DNA from: Rhynochetos jubatus
Taxonomy: Eukaryota; Chordata; Aves; Eurypygiformes; Rhynochetidae
Assembly (NCBI GenBank): GCA_027574665.1
Contig: CM050659.1
Coordinates: 23,909,001-23,973,000 of the forward strand
Length of the DNA: 64,000 bases
Direction of reading: 5' to 3'
This document shows, one piece after another, positions 11,401 to 25,700 of this stretch; within the stretch, counting starts at the first letter, position 1; each line of letters opens with the position of its first letter. Position numbers and translations under genes: made by a program. The notes under the pieces are model-generated. The model saw nothing but the letters and a program-made list of their open reading frames with translations, searched no databases and was not told the origin of the DNA.

Positions 11401-13266
11401 CTAAAATTAGAAGTTAATCTAAAGCGGTATAAATCTTCCTTCGGGCCTCTCCAGGTCTTTCAACACTTCAGTGCAGAGCTGTGAAGAGGAAGGCAGTATT
11501 CCATTCGCCTCACTGGACTGAACTTCAAAGTTGATGAGGGAGTGTCAGCTGGCATAATTTACATGCAGAGATGCTAAATGAAGGTGTAAATTACATCAGT
11601 TTATTCTCGTATTTCAATCTCTGTAGCTGTTGATGGACACGTGAGTTTAGGTTTTGGAAGATGCTGCTTGTGTATTAACAAGACACATAACATAACTTTG
11701 TAGTAGGTTCTTTCTTTCCTAGTGTGTCTGCAGTAATTCCTCCCTGCCTCAAAAGGCTTTAAAATGGATTGTTACGACTCAACCAGGCACAGCGCTGTGC
11801 CGAGTAAGGCAGAGATACCTTTCAGTTTTGAAACCAGCACAACTGGGCTGTTGCCAGTGTGGCAGGAGATCAAAAGGTTCCATGTGACTAAGCAGAGCTT
11901 GATGTTGCTATGGCAGAGATTTCTCAAAAGCCATCAGTCATACACAGGAAACCTCCCCAAACCAGAGTAAACAGGGTTATGGTACCAGCACTGTTAGTTC
12001 CACATAGGCTGTGGGACCGAAAGGGTGTTTGGAAGTGGCTGGCTGTCTTGGTTCTCTGGTTGTCCTTAACTGAGTCCTCTGAGCAGTGATCCACCAACAG
12101 GGGTCCATAAAGGGGTGGAGTGAAAAGTCCTATGGGGGTTGGAGAGGAGGGGTACAGTAAGGTTTAAAATCGAGGTGAGGTTTAAAGGTGATTATCACTG
12201 TGCTAGCAAAGCTTTTCCAAAACCAAGCTTGGAGGCCACAATAAAAGCCCCTGAGTATCCCACTGACTTATTTTCCACTCATTCTTAGGTGCTTATTGTT
12301 CTGAGCTTTTGGTGACAATGACGGAAAGGGGAACATGCATGCAGGTAATTGCTGTATGGTTGCTATGCAAAATCCCTTCTGGTATTTTTGGAGTCTAAGG
12401 CAGTGGTAATCTGCCTGCCAAAGAATATGTGCTGTCTTTGGAGAGTAAAAAACCTTACCCACACAGGGAATAATTTTATTAAATGATTTAGAGAGCTGCT
12501 CAAGTAATGTGGCAAGTCCAAGAATCCCTGACTGCTTTATGGATAAGTGAAGGGTGATAGTGGTCTCCAATGTGTTAAATACCTGCTGTGTTGTATCCAA
12601 GAGCTTCCAAAAAGCTTTTGAATAAGCATCACGAGTCTAAGTGTTAGCTGCTTTTTTCAGATGGGAAGATGGGGTGCTCAGATTGGCCTGTGGTCACACT
12701 GTGGTTCTGGAGCAGAACCAGGAATTTTCCCAGGAGTTTTGATTCCGTAAACTGGCTGTATTTTTTTCCCCGTATCATTTGCTTTCTGCTGTTTTTCAGA
12801 TTGACACAATTCACAAACGTTCACCCATCTCCCTCTGAGTCATGTCCTAGTTGTTCTCCTCTTTAGCATTTCGCACGATCCAGCTGTGAATATCACCCAG
12901 TAACCTTATTCTGCTTTCCTCAGAAACACAAACCAGGATGTAGCAGACTAGTTTTAGTTGTATACGAAACGTCAAAATGTCATTCTCATTCTTGTATCAG
13001 CACTCTGAATCTTCACAGCTAGCCGGGCTGGACTAGGGAGGTCTTTGTGTGTGTTTACAACTTCAATAGCCTGGACAGACTGACCCTGTGGCGTGGGTCA
13101 TGCTTACAGAATTATTTTTCCCTTCACATTATAAATAGCTGTGGAGTTTTTGATTTTCCTTGTATTTCAGGGTTCAGGTAATAAAGGATAGCAGTGTTAG
13201 TGTTCTCTTGTTCTCATCCTTTGCAAGCAATCTGTGTGCTTTCAGTTACTGTAAAGATTTTGGAGA

Positions 13267-13294
13267 GGGGGGGAGCGGGAGCTGGGGATGGGGG
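13267..13294 (+). other. G-quadruplex motif
   Basis: Four G runs (7, 3, 4 and 5 G) are separated by loops of 3, 4 and 2 bases, fitting the G3+N1-7 rule for an intramolecular G-quadruplex on the plus strand. It is not near a recognised promoter. Confidence 0.7.
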
Positions 13295-15893
13295 ATTCTG
13301 ATTATTGAAAAAGAAACTGATTTTTTTTTTCTTATGGAAACGAGAATTTCTTCTAGTCCCACATAAGCCTTGCACAAAGTGGTTGCTAAAAAGAACATTA
13401 GGACAAATGGATGATGATTATTCTAGTTTTGTGATAAAATTCAACTGGTATCTTTGATATAATTTTTTTTTTTTAAACTGGCTAAATTAAAAAATCTCTG
13501 TCATTAACATCAGGGGTTCTGTCTTACAGTCTTCATTCCCGTATTCTGATATACTGGGCATTCTTGAATCTTCAAGCTGCAAACCTAATATGACTCCAAC
13601 ATATTTTATCTTTTTAAAACAGAGTTTAAAAGATACCAAGGTGCAGTTTTAGTAATTACAATGCATTGATTTCATTACATATAATACTAGAAGACATGGC
13701 GGTAGAGGCCCATGTTCAGGCAGCTGGATCTCCCTCTGAAAGACATGAGCAAAACCTCACAATTTCATTTCTCCTGTCAGTATTTCACCCCCTGCCTTGC
13801 TCTATAAGGCTAATGCGGAAGCTGCTTTGACTATTAAAAGTGTAGAAAAATACTACTGCAATAAAAATTAAGGACCCTGTGTGGGAGATGACTATAGAGA
13901 TGGCTGTCTGGAGCAGGCCCACTTATATTTAGTGAAGGTTCAAAACTTTTCCAACTGATGCAGCGAAAGGATGCTCTGTTTGTTCTGCTCCAGCTAAAGA
14001 ACAATACACTAGGGTCTAGTCCATGAATGGGGCTCATACGGTTCCTGTCAGTGTTTTACTCCAAGTTTACATTATTGAAAGGGGGCTTTATACGCACTGT
14101 GTAGGAACTTCCATGGAAAAATAACCATTTATATAATTATAATTATTTCTGTACTCTTTATTCCTCAAGTATTGCTCTGACAGTAACTCCTGAGTGTTTT
14201 TTCCTGCCATATTTCCTTTTTTGACTAGAACTATTTCTTTATTTCTCTTAAGGTACAGGAAGGAGTACTTGAGGTCCCAGGCTCAGTATGTTCTTTCTTT
14301 TTTTCTCAAAGCCTTCTAACAGGATATCCCATTTTCAAAATAAATACAGCATTTTGTTTTTGGAAAACAGGAAGGGCAGGCCATGGAATGGATGGCAATA
14401 AAGATTGTTGCTGAGATTTCCAAACTTGGATCTCAAATTTTAGCAGAAAGCGTACTGGAAAAAAATTCATGTACCTTCCCTTTTGAAGGTTTTTGAGGAA
14501 AAGAAGTCCTAGCAGGAAATGCTAGATGGAATCCGTTTTCAGTCTTTTGTCTAAAGATATATCTTATCTGCCAACAATGCCACTCGAAACAGAGACCTGC
14601 TCGTAACCCTGAGCAGAATTCTTTTGTAAACTCGGTTTAGATACTAAGTCTGCTCATCAGCGTGTGAGTACAAACTGAAAAAAGCTTGTATTACACAGCA
14701 AGCAGCCAGTGCATCTTATTCCTCTTTCTGGTGTGGGCTTGTTTTTGGTTTTCTTTTCTTCTGCTACAGTCATGGTGCAAAAATTTAATGAGCCATCTGC
14801 TGAAATACAGTTTTGCTCTGTAAATCAACAGGGAAAAATAGCTGCCTCTTCCTAAGAAGAGCTACTCCTTAAACATGTTCCAAGGGGTACCTTCTCACTT
14901 CTGTGACAAACTTTTTCTTTTTGAATTCCTTTTAGATTCATAGAGCCTGAGAAACAGCTCTTGAATGATCTGTTTTCTTTATAAAAGAAACTGTTAAGCA
15001 TCCTGTTACACAGACTGATCTTGTCTTCAGTCATACCTGTGAGGAACTCTGTCGAGGTTACCATCCGGGCCAGCTCCCATGCGAAACAGCCTATTGCTCT
15101 GCAAATTTCTCAGAGGAAGTTTGTGGTAGTGGTGGTGCTTAGATGTTACTGATGATTTTGTTTTATGACATTTTAATAAAATCACTTTTCAAAATACAGC
15201 AATAATATTAACATTGAAAGGAATTGAAAATACCAGACTTAGGTAAAGCTCTTGTTTGACTATATGTAATGGGTAGGAGTTTTTCTACCCATTTTTTCAG
15301 GATACTAGATGCGGCATTACGGGGACACATTTTCAAAGTCTTTTCTGAGGTTTTAGAAATTACTCCATTGTCAAATGTTACCAGTTGCAAAGGATGACAT
15401 TTCATAACAGTCAGTTACTTTTTCATTAGCATAGATATATTATGCTTATGCCATACCTGCAGACTGAGATGGAAACATGCTTCTCATAGTCTGCACAGAA
15501 ATATATCTCACTACAGCTACATGGATCTTGATATGTCATCAGTTGCACACGTGTAGGTGTTTTCTTGCCTTGAGGTAAGGACGGTCTTTATCAACAGCCT
15601 TGTTCCTCAGGAATTTATGATGAGGATATTGCTACTTAGCAGAGTGCCTCCATTTGGGCTACCATTTTTAATCCCCAAACCTCATCTTATGTAAAAAAAG
15701 TTTACCACAACTAGGATTTTATCCTATCTCATCCAAAAAGTTTACATTTTGTAAGACCTGGCCTAAGATACTGCCTTGGGTGATTGATCCACCAATACAC
15801 CACCTCCTGCCCCAGCCCCCAAACAAGAAAGGTGTGGTATAGAAATACCTCTGCAAGCCTGAGTCTGCGTGTGACGACCCTTTTGTTTGTTTG

Positions 15894-15937
15894 CTGGACA
15901 GAGTACAACACAAGTCTGGACAGAATACAACACAAGT
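15894..15937 (+). repeat. 22-bp tandem duplication
   Basis: Two adjacent 22-base copies beginning CTGGACAG and ending ACACAAGT differ at one base (G versus A at the ninth position). This is a simple, fairly recent duplication with no sign of function. Confidence 0.9.
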
Positions 15938-18900
15938 CCAGTATGGTGAGGTCTTCCTTGCTCCAGAAATTGTTGGGAAGGAAATAGTAAAGCTGCTTTG
16001 CTATGTTTAGGTAGTCCTGAACAAGGCTATTTAGGAGCTGCAGCTTCTACTTCTGGATCAGTGTAATGACTGTTGCTAATTATATTACTAATATTACTGT
16101 TGTAAACAAGAAAAGAGTTGCATCTTTCTCCGGTGTGTAGCTGCTAACTGATTTATGAAGACATTAACTACAGGGGTTGCCATTTGGTTTCAAGGGATGT
16201 CAGAGTGCTATTCCAGGTCCACTGAACGCATCTGATCTTGACTAATGAATTGGCAAGAACAAAAAATGCTCCAGCTGGTGATCACTGCTGCTTTTTCAGC
16301 AAATGATGCTGTTGCTATGAGACAGTGGGGAATCTCAGCTAGCTGCAGCGGTGTGGTTTGATCCAAACCCAATATAGAAGGCTTGTTCCTGCCAGATGAT
16401 GCAGTCTAAGTGAGTTTGGGTATTTACAGGACCTGCCAAAGACTTGTTAATATAGTATTTTTTCTATTGGAATCTCACTAGAAATAGAAAGATCTGGACT
16501 TATTTGTGATGTAGATTTACAAAGAATAATGGCAAATTAAGGGTTGCCTTTAAAATGAGAAGATTATGGATAGGAGAGAATCCCTGAGGTTTTGCATATC
16601 CTGCATGCCTCATGGATCAGGGAGGAGAAACAGGCACAAAGACCTGCAGGTCTGTACAAAGATCTAGTTAAACATCAAAGGGAGAGGCTTTTATTTATTA
16701 ATCATTCTATAAAATGCTGGTATACAATAGGAAGAGATGAAGGAGATGCTCTGTTTGCCTCCATGTGTAGGCATTAGGCCAGAGAATACTGTAAGAGGTC
16801 TAGGAGTCTTTGAGCCCGGTGTACTCTGAATCTCTAGTTAACACCAAATGCTTTGAAGGTAATGATAAAACCAGTATATGTATCAAACCATGATGTCTTT
16901 AGAAGAGGAAGGTGAGCATGTATTGTAGTTTTTAGTGTCACTAGAACTAAAGTGTTTTTCCTGCTTTCCAGTCCCATCAGTTGAAGGTCTAAGCAAACAT
17001 TGCTTTGTGACAGGGTCTCTGAGCTTGTAATGCACAATTTTAGAACTGTTGCATCTTTATTCTAGTATAATCAGTGTTAGCTACTTCAGATGCTTCTTTG
17101 GCCATGGCTTATTCTGCTGGAATCATAAAATAATCTTGTGCATAAAAGTGATGAGAGAGGTATTCTGCACCAACCGTTCCTGGGTGGTATTCGTGTCAAA
17201 GGAAGACGTTTTATAGCTTTAAAGCACATCTTGAGTGCTCAGCTCAGGAAACGGCTCCCTTGTGCTTCTCTGTTTGTAGTCACACTGAAATTCAAACATA
17301 GAAAAGCTGGACTGATTTAATACACTCGTTTGATTGTTTGCAGCCTGCACATCTCCAGATGTTACCGTGTCAACAGAAATGCTGTCGGAATAACCGATCT
17401 GTGACAAGGCGAGCGTTTGAAACAGAGACGCAAGTTGTCCTCTCTGCAACGTTTCTAGCCCCAACTCACCTGCACAGTGCAACTGCTCTGAAACAGGCTG
17501 GGGGGTTGGGGCAGCGGGAGGAACTCTTACAGAGATGTCCCTTCTCATTCCAGCTAATACAAATGCTGCTTAGGGTGTGTGAGAGAGGAGGTGAAACCTT
17601 TGCAGACTGCCTTTCTTTTTCCTCCTTTTTTTTTTCTCCTTTTTTTTTTTCCCAAGGATGGCATAAATAGTATCGAAGGAAAAAAAAAAGGCACATTATT
17701 TTGAGCAGATCTTCATTTGACATTAATTAGCAACATCTTAAGCCAACTCTAATGTCCTGTTTGAAAAAACCCCACTTCCATTCTGTGTGATTAGAGGAGC
17801 TCAACAGGAGGATGAAGGGAGAACAGAATTGCTTTCCTTGCACATTTGCTACATCATAGAGGAGCTGGGAGCTATTTTTGCTCCCTTCTGGTGGTACTGT
17901 AAGAAACTAACAGAAGCAGAATGGATCTTGCAGGTCCCATATTGCAACACAGTATATCGAAAATACAGCTTCTAGCTTAGAGCTTAGTAATCCTTAAAAG
18001 GTCTGGAAGGATAGCCATAGTCCACACCAAGCTACCAGCCGCCTTCTGGAAATGCAGCTTATAAGAGTTATTTTTCAGGTATAATCTGAACCAGTGCTCA
18101 AAATAGTGCTCTGCTATTTATAGCAAAAAAATACTTTGCTATTCTATTTCAAGTCAGGCTATGTTTGTGTGGGGTTTGTGGAGTTTTTGGGGGTCACTCT
18201 CCTGACACTTTGTTAGTTTAGTGAAATTTGAATTTGAAGTCTAAGTCTCACAGGTTCTTGTTGCAGCTCCCACTGGACAGCAGTTACAATCGGGTCCTGA
18301 CACGTAGCACCACGTGATGGGAGGGAGCGTGCAGGTTTCACAGTGCTGCTTTGCGGTGACGGGGGGGGCAGTGAGAAACGTGTACAAGCAGATCTGGTCC
18401 AGTTCCAGGTCAGAGGAGGGCTTGTTATCTGGTTTGAGCTGTGACATCTTCCAAGTCAGTAACGAGGGCTAGAGTTCAGAGCAGCGCTGGGGAAAGCTCG
18501 ATTTGAAGGAGTAGCCAGCAAAGCCCAAGCAGTGGGGTTGTGGGCTGGTGTTATCTGTTACACATACTTGCCAAAGCAAGTTCCTTAGGTTGTATTTTCA
18601 CGTCATGCCAATGATCCTTTAAAGACCAGAATCAGACTGTTTGAAGCTCAGTAGGATTCAAGTTCAGCTGAGCTATTTGCTTTTCTCAGTCGAGGCACCT
18701 CCATATCCAGCCTCTCCCTTTGCTGCAACTAGAGTGCAGATGGCTGTTGCTGGAATTAGCCAGGCACTGTACCACCTGCTGCAAGTTTCAGTATGTTCAT
18801 ATCTCTGCAGCCATTTTTTCACAAATGCCAGGGAGGAAGGGCTAGAAACTTCTTTCCTGCTGCATCGCACTATGTAGTATCTCTGAGGAATGGGGTTCCC

Positions 18901-19624
18901 TTCGTTGGGCTCAGCAGGCACCATGCTTTCCCCACTGAAGAACGCACCAGAGAACAGGCAAGAACAGGGGGCTGCCTTTAACCCCATACTGGATTCCACA
19001 GGAGCATCATGTAATGGAAAGTGACTGCTCCAGACCAGCAGGCACTGCTGTGGTATCAGATCGCTTTGCAGGATCCCCTCTGGGATCTACCCAGGTGGAA
19101 CTGACAGTCACGGGCAGTGCTCGGGGACTCATCTCCCCCTTTGTTTGGGAGCACCGTCTCCCATTCCTGTCATTACAAGGCACGAGGAGCCAGCAGAGAT
19201 CCTGCTGATCTTCAGAAGGGCAGAGGTGGCATACACCATGGATAACTCCATGTCATTTTAATCCTCATCCTACTAGATCCTCCTCTGCTAGTAAATAAGG
19301 ATACATGGGGGTTCCTGATGGGTAAATAAATGGAGCAGTGTCTCCTGGTAGGTTTGGGACTGTGTCACTCTGTTTTGTTCACGTTTGCCAACTCTGTCTC
19401 CACAACCAAGTGGACTGGGAGTGTGTTTGTTTTCAAAGGAGACCTTGTGGCTGTGGTGTGATCATTTGACTTGCAGAAGTAGTTTCTAGACGCTTCTTTG
19501 TAGAGCAAATATAGCCTGTTTTTTATGTACTGAGTAGTTGTTTGCCACTCTCTACAGTGAGATGACTTTTGTGATATTCACATGTTCCTTATCAATTTTA
19601 TTCCCTTTCTTCAGGTAGAGTAAA

Positions 19625-19752
19625 TTTAGGCACAGAAAGGCTAATTGTCTCTTTAGAATTTAGGAACTACAATCTTGCAGGCCTACTCCGAGTCCACAAG
19701 ATTTCATTGCCTGGTTACACAGCTAGATGGGAACAGTGCTGATTCTAGCTGA
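19625..19752 (-). repeat. MIR-family ancient tRNA-derived SINE (degraded)
   Basis: The plus strand reads like the reverse complement of the MIR consensus. GGCACAGAAAGGCTAA resembles the AGGCACAGAGAGGTTAA segment, followed after an interruption by TTACACAGCTAGATGGGAA and GATTC, resembling the CACACAGCTAG..GGATTC segment. Both blocks are in the right order, with an extra stretch of about 45 bp between them. MIR elements are known at low copy in birds as relics from before the amniote radiation. Confidence 0.5.
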
Positions 19753-22700
19753 GGTTTCTTTGAAGAGAAAGCATTAAGGTGCTGCTGTCCCTTCCCTCTC
19801 TCTTCACCTATACGGGCAGTATGTGTCTTCCCTGAAGGGGATCGCTATTTTATCAAAATGTAGACATCTATGAGCAACTGCCCTCATCATTCCAAAAACA
19901 CATCTGACTTTGTAATTGCAGGTTGTTAAGGAATAACGTACAAACCATATTGTGACCAGTATCCCCTGCTCCCTACCCCTGGACTGAGCTCAGAAAAATA
20001 ATAGTTAATCTCTATTATTATCATCATCTTCTGTTCCGCTGACTTGTTATTTTGGGCCATGCAAAAAAGAATGAAACTGATTGCCAACCGTCTGAGTCTC
20101 TGCAGCTATTTCTTGGTAGTAAAATGTTTTATTCTGTACTAATGGTGTGCAGAAATGCTTAGTAACACCCTCACACTGACAGCAGGAGACACAGCTTGTA
20201 TTATACATTATGGCTTTCAATATTTTATCCAGTGCTCTTGTGTAACCGGAACTTTTACATTTGTGGTTTGTGGCCTTGGGGTTACAAATTATATGGCTTA
20301 AGCTTGGTGTAGATTGCCGAGAAGTGTTTGTATCTTTTGTTGTATGGAGTAGAGGTTCTGCTAAACATTTATTATGTAATTATGGAGGTAATTGGCTACA
20401 GCAATTGAAGTGATGTTTCTCAATTGTACCTTTGTGTTTGTGTCTCTCAGCCTTTCCACAGAGGAACCAGCTTCTCTCAGTGATTAGCCATTATAGTGAG
20501 AGGTTAACAGATCTGCAGTTGCAGCTCGAACAGTTAGCAGTTTCAAGTAGGGGACCCAGTAATTCAGTAATTTGTCTGATGAAAGTGGAATTCAAAGCTG
20601 GGACAAGTTTGGAAATCCCTGACTTAAGTGTTTTCTGCCTTAACATTAATTGATCTTTTCCTTTGATGTAGCTATCATAAGCATTTCTTCTTTGTGCCTC
20701 AGAGTGCTGCTCACCGCATACGCAGATGGTAACTTTCCTTCCTTTTGCCAAAGAGTTTACAGTCTAAGAGATAATGCAGCCAAAATGTGGGAGGAAAAAG
20801 GAGAGAACAGTATTTACTGAGTATCACTTATCAGGGTAGCAGAAGAGCTAGAACAGAAGCATCACCTAGGAGTTGGGTGGGAAGGACATCACCAGCTGGT
20901 GGGTGTATAGGGAATGTGCCAGGCCAGGGCAGAACTCAGGCCTTCAAAGCCTTGGAATGAAATCCTCCTATATCTCCAAAGAAAACCAAAGGAAAAACGA
21001 TCATTTGTTTACGGTTAAGGATAGTCAGCCTTTTCAGTAGAAAATCGAATCAAACCAGCCTCCCTTTGGAATAAGATGGACTGCTGGTTTCTGACCTCTT
21101 GTGGTCAGCTATGACACTGTGGGATTCTTTTGTAAGAGTAGAGCTTGTTATCTTACTTGAATTTGAAGTCCTGGCTGAAATTCAAGTGTAGAAAACATAG
21201 GCTTTTATTTACCTATATTCAGTCTCAAGAGGGAAAGTTATTCCTATATGGTCATTGAGAGCTGTGGGCTGGTTTATGCGGCTTCCTTCCTCTGTTGCTA
21301 CCCGTGCCATGAGCCTTGTAAAATACTGGTACCACTCCTATAAATGCTTATACCTAACCTTCCTTTGCATTAAAAGTTTGGGGTTTTTTTTCCCCACCAG
21401 GTCAGTAGATAATAACCCCAACGAGTCCTCTAGGTTTGTATGTAGTGAGATGGATGTTGGATAATACATGAGGATTATTACGTTTTATTCCCACATAGTA
21501 TGGGAGCACAGTTGCCGTCATCTTTTTCGGGCAGAATACCTGCAGTCATGAAATATTTTCAGTTTTTAGAAAAACAAATTCTGATCTCACTACAGGGGAT
21601 TTTCTGTTTTGCACAGTCTTCTGCACAGTGTGTGTGTTCTTCATGTTGTCTGACCGTGGTGAACACAAGTAAGCACTGATCCCAAAACGTTGTCATCAGG
21701 AAGAATCCCTGAATCTGAAAACAGTCCTTAGCCTGATGCTTGCCTACGTCAGGCTGTCTTGGAGTTCAGGTGAAGAGAAGTCAAACTGTAGAAAGGACTG
21801 TACCTGAGCATTGATTGCAAGTACAAAGTAAGTTTATTTGGAGATTTATAAACATATAACTAATACTGAAGGTCTGGCTAGGTATCTTTTAACTTAGTTT
21901 TTTCAGGTAACATTGTAGTTGAGATGATCTGTAACAAAGGAACAATGATTAAGCAAAGTCCACTACTTATTTTGATTAATATCTTCTCTAGAGCAAGGTG
22001 CTTTCTTCTTGCATACTGAAACACCTTCCCACTTTGCATCTGTTATTCTTAACACCACTACTGTTGTTACAAAAAATAATGTAAAAAAAATCATAAGATT
22101 AAAAAACCCCTCAATTTTCAGACTTGAGATAAGTCTAAATTCATGTTTTAAAATCTTTAAAGAAGCAGTGGATTACGTTGATGTAAAGCAATAAAGAACA
22201 TCCATGCAAAACAATTTTTCATGCAAAATTACTCTGATCAATTCTGAGTCTTCAGGACAAAAAGAAAAGTTGTGAAGTAGATGCTTCATGCTTGTCACCG
22301 TTTGGCACCATCACCCGCCAAGGAGCTGATGTCATTCCCCAAAATCATCTTCTCATCCATCTCCTTTTAGAAAGCCTGCATGGCTCCACAGAGAGAACAG
22401 CCAGGAGTGGTGGCATGGCTGTGTGGAAGCTACTCAGTGTACAGGTACGCGTTGACCAGTCAGTGTAGAAACCTCTTCAGCTGAAACGATGGAGACAAAG
22501 AGGATCAGGAGTCAAGACCTGCAGGGTTTTTCTCCATTTAGGCAAGTGGTTTTTTAGGAAGCAGTACCATTTCCCTGCATTGCTCACAGGACTTGTTTCC
22601 GAGGCAGAACAGCCTCATCATTCACCTGTTCACAGAGGTGGACAATGAGATACATCTTTTGTTGGATGAGGCTCCAGAACAGGCATTCAGGAGGAGCAGC

Positions 22701-25700
22701 TGAGGCAAACACTGTACCTAGGCTTAAATTAAAGCTTGATTAACTTGTTAACAGGATTATGTACAGGGGACTGCACTCAGTGAACCAATGATGTCCTTTC
22801 CAATCTTGTGTCCCCAAATCCTGGAGCATGTGTCACCAGTAATTGCCAAGTGCTTACAGAGGGCACAAAAATGCTTGTAAAAATAAACTTGTGATGGCAC
22901 ACAGATTACATAATGACAATGTCCATGTCGGGGGCTGTAAAGACCTGTGTCACTCATGACTCTGCTGCTTCAAAGTCAGATGTCATAGCAATATAACAGT
23001 ACTTTCATCTCTCTCTGGGAGAGAGGAAGCAGGAATTGCCAAGAGCATTATGCCTGAAGAATTCACAGTTTGTATCTTTATGCAGTTTGACAAGGCCCAG
23101 ACTCCCTTTTTGGGGAGTTTCCCCAGTGAGTTGCCTTTCTTCTCCCTTGTGTAGTATTGAAAGTGAGGACCCGACTCTCACAGCCACTCGCCGCATTCCC
23201 TAGCTGTTCCATTACAAGTGCAGGAAGACGCTTTGAGAGGAGTGAACGGGGAAATTCTGGCTGTGCTGCAGCTACTTGCTGGCAGTGGAGCTGACCTGAC
23301 GTGGCAGCAAAGGTGCTCTAAGGCTTTCGAGAAGAATACTGTGGCTTGAGGAACATCACAGTGGGGGGATGTCAGATTGGTATCTTCAGACTGCAGGAGA
23401 CATGCCGATGGCCCATCAGACATGGAGAACACATTAGATACTTTCATACCTGATTTGTTCCCCAGTACTACGGTGGTGCGTAGGATCACTGCAGTTGAGG
23501 ACATACCAAAGCATCTCTTGGTGCATCTGTGATTTAAAGTGGATGTCATCTTCCAGATGCAGGTATAGTGCCAGGATACACATATATCTAAGCCACGAAC
23601 TCAGTGCTCATCTGTCCCAACAGACTGCTTGATGGAAAAGCTTGGTTCAGACAGTAATATTCAGTGAATTTTGATACCTGTAAAAGGAGATGAAGGTATT
23701 TAGGAAACAAAGGTGATGTCCTCCCGCAAGGACTAGGCCTTGTTGAGTTCATATACTTTACAGTGCAACAGAAGTGCCAGAGGCTTTCCAGGACTGGCTA
23801 CTGTATTGCCTCCTACTTTCAAAGCAATATGCAAATGCTAAAACTGTTAGCCACCTACTTGCTTCTGCTCTGTTTGCCTTTAGTACGTGAGGAGCCTCAG
23901 TGGCCCATAGTGCAGAAGTCCATGCATTCAAGTCCTCTGGTAAAACCATTTGCCATCCTTTCTGCTCTTCAAAATCTTGGTGTGGTAACTCCAGGTACTA
24001 AATCGTTTGGGCATTACAGAGTTCAGAACTCATTCACAGCCTGAAGCATGCTTAAACACACAGTTCTGAGTGGGTCCCACTAGAGATAAGCACAACTCTG
24101 AAAGTCACATCTGACACAAAAGGAAAAGTGGTTTATTTCAGCAAGTTCAATACATTTTTAAAGCAAACCCAAAATTTCATCTCAATTTTTAGCAGAAAAG
24201 CATCAGCACTGCAAAACTCATCTGCACATAACAGCAGGTACATCTTCATTACAGGACTAAACAGATCACTAGGTCTGGAGACGATTTTCTTATGGTGACT
24301 GACAGGTGGTATTTCTCAGCCAAGTCTGTACCTGCCGGCTTCCTGAGCTGAATGCATTTGGCAGACGGACATAATCGTTGCAAGAGAAAGAGCAGATCCG
24401 TTGTGGGAAGTACAGGGCAAAATTACTGCTGGATATATGTGTGCAACACAACAAAAGCTCTGAGCTAGTTAATTTTCCAGCATTTACTTTTTCCTAGTAC
24501 AACTAGTTGCTTAAGCTTATTTTGAACTAATCCTAGTCAAATGCTGACCCTGCCTGAAAGAAATATTTTTTCTATCAGCTCCTTGAGCATTTTGAAGCTA
24601 ATTTTGGTCACTAATTTAAGTCTCTGTATACATGATAATATATGCATAATGTCTTTTGGAGAAGCATTTGTTAAGGCTCACAATAGTAACTGCCAGATAC
24701 GTTGTAGGTGGAGTTGTTTGGAGCGTTTCCCATCCTTTCTAGGGAAAATAGCTTCTACACTGCTCCAGACGAAGAACTTCATTAATAACCTTCATTTAGG
24801 AACTACATAGCAAGAACAGGAATACAATAGAGAACAGAATTCCCAAAGTGCAAAATCCTAATCCATTGGCCCGGGCATCAAATCCCCTTAGCAGAACAGG
24901 GTGTGTAGAGGTCTGGAACAGTTCTTACTCCTCTCAGTAGGAAAGTAGACAAACACACTAGGCAGGACACTGGGTGATTTTAGAGGTGAGAACTGAGTAT
25001 TTGCATGACTTTTCTTTTTTTGCCTGCTTCCTGAGGGTATCTGAATAAATTCTAGTAAATTATCGACATTTCTTCTCGCTTCCATCCTCAATTCTTAAAT
25101 TTCATCTAAGAAACTTGCCACAGTCAGATTTGTGTCCATTGATCTAACACTCCCTCATCTGTCTCCACTTCCCTTTTAATCGCTACAGAATGCCAACGCT
25201 TTTAACCATCTTAAAAAAACTAAACCTTTCCTTTAGAGCAATTTACAGCCTGGACCCTGGATATTGCTGGTTTACTAGCACGTTCATTTGATGATAACTG
25301 TTTTTCTTGTGCTTTGACAGAAGGTACAATCCTGGGTAGTGTTACAGGGTGGCCTGGCTGTTTCGGCAGGCACGGGCCCTGCCTTGCTTCTCTTTTATCG
25401 GCTGCCCCCTGGTTGAGACTAATCAGGCAGCAGAAAAGCCAGCAGGCTGCTCTGCTCGAGAGAGAGGCCAGGAAAACTCTGAATCAAGGACTCTGGGAAA
25501 CAAGTGATTACCCACGGCTGGCACAGTGGCAAAGCACGGACCTTACAAGTCAGTTTGGGAGAAAAGGCTATTTGCATGAGGATCACTTGTTTACTTTTTT
25601 CTGTGTTTAAGGAAGAAACGAAGCACTGAGGTTAAAGAACTTACTTAGCCTTTCCTGGGACAGAGGCCCTGGCAGCTGCGTTCCTCTGGTGTGAACTGTA

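Larger units (their letters stand above)
8411..19624. other. intergenic, no gene seen
   Basis: About 11 kb without a supported exon or CR1 fragment. It contains a G-quadruplex tract at 13267 and a 22-bp tandem duplication at 15894, listed separately. A pyrimidine run with two T10 blocks lies at 17625-17651. The block around 10980-11030 weakly resembles the 3' half of a MIR SINE but is too decayed to call. Confidence 0.6.

Noticed and set aside
22270-23600. Cluster of overlapping minus-strand frames suggesting a decayed transposon or pseudogene
   Set aside because: Frames are broken by many stops, no terminal repeats or target duplications were seen, and no family could be recognised. A translated search would be needed.
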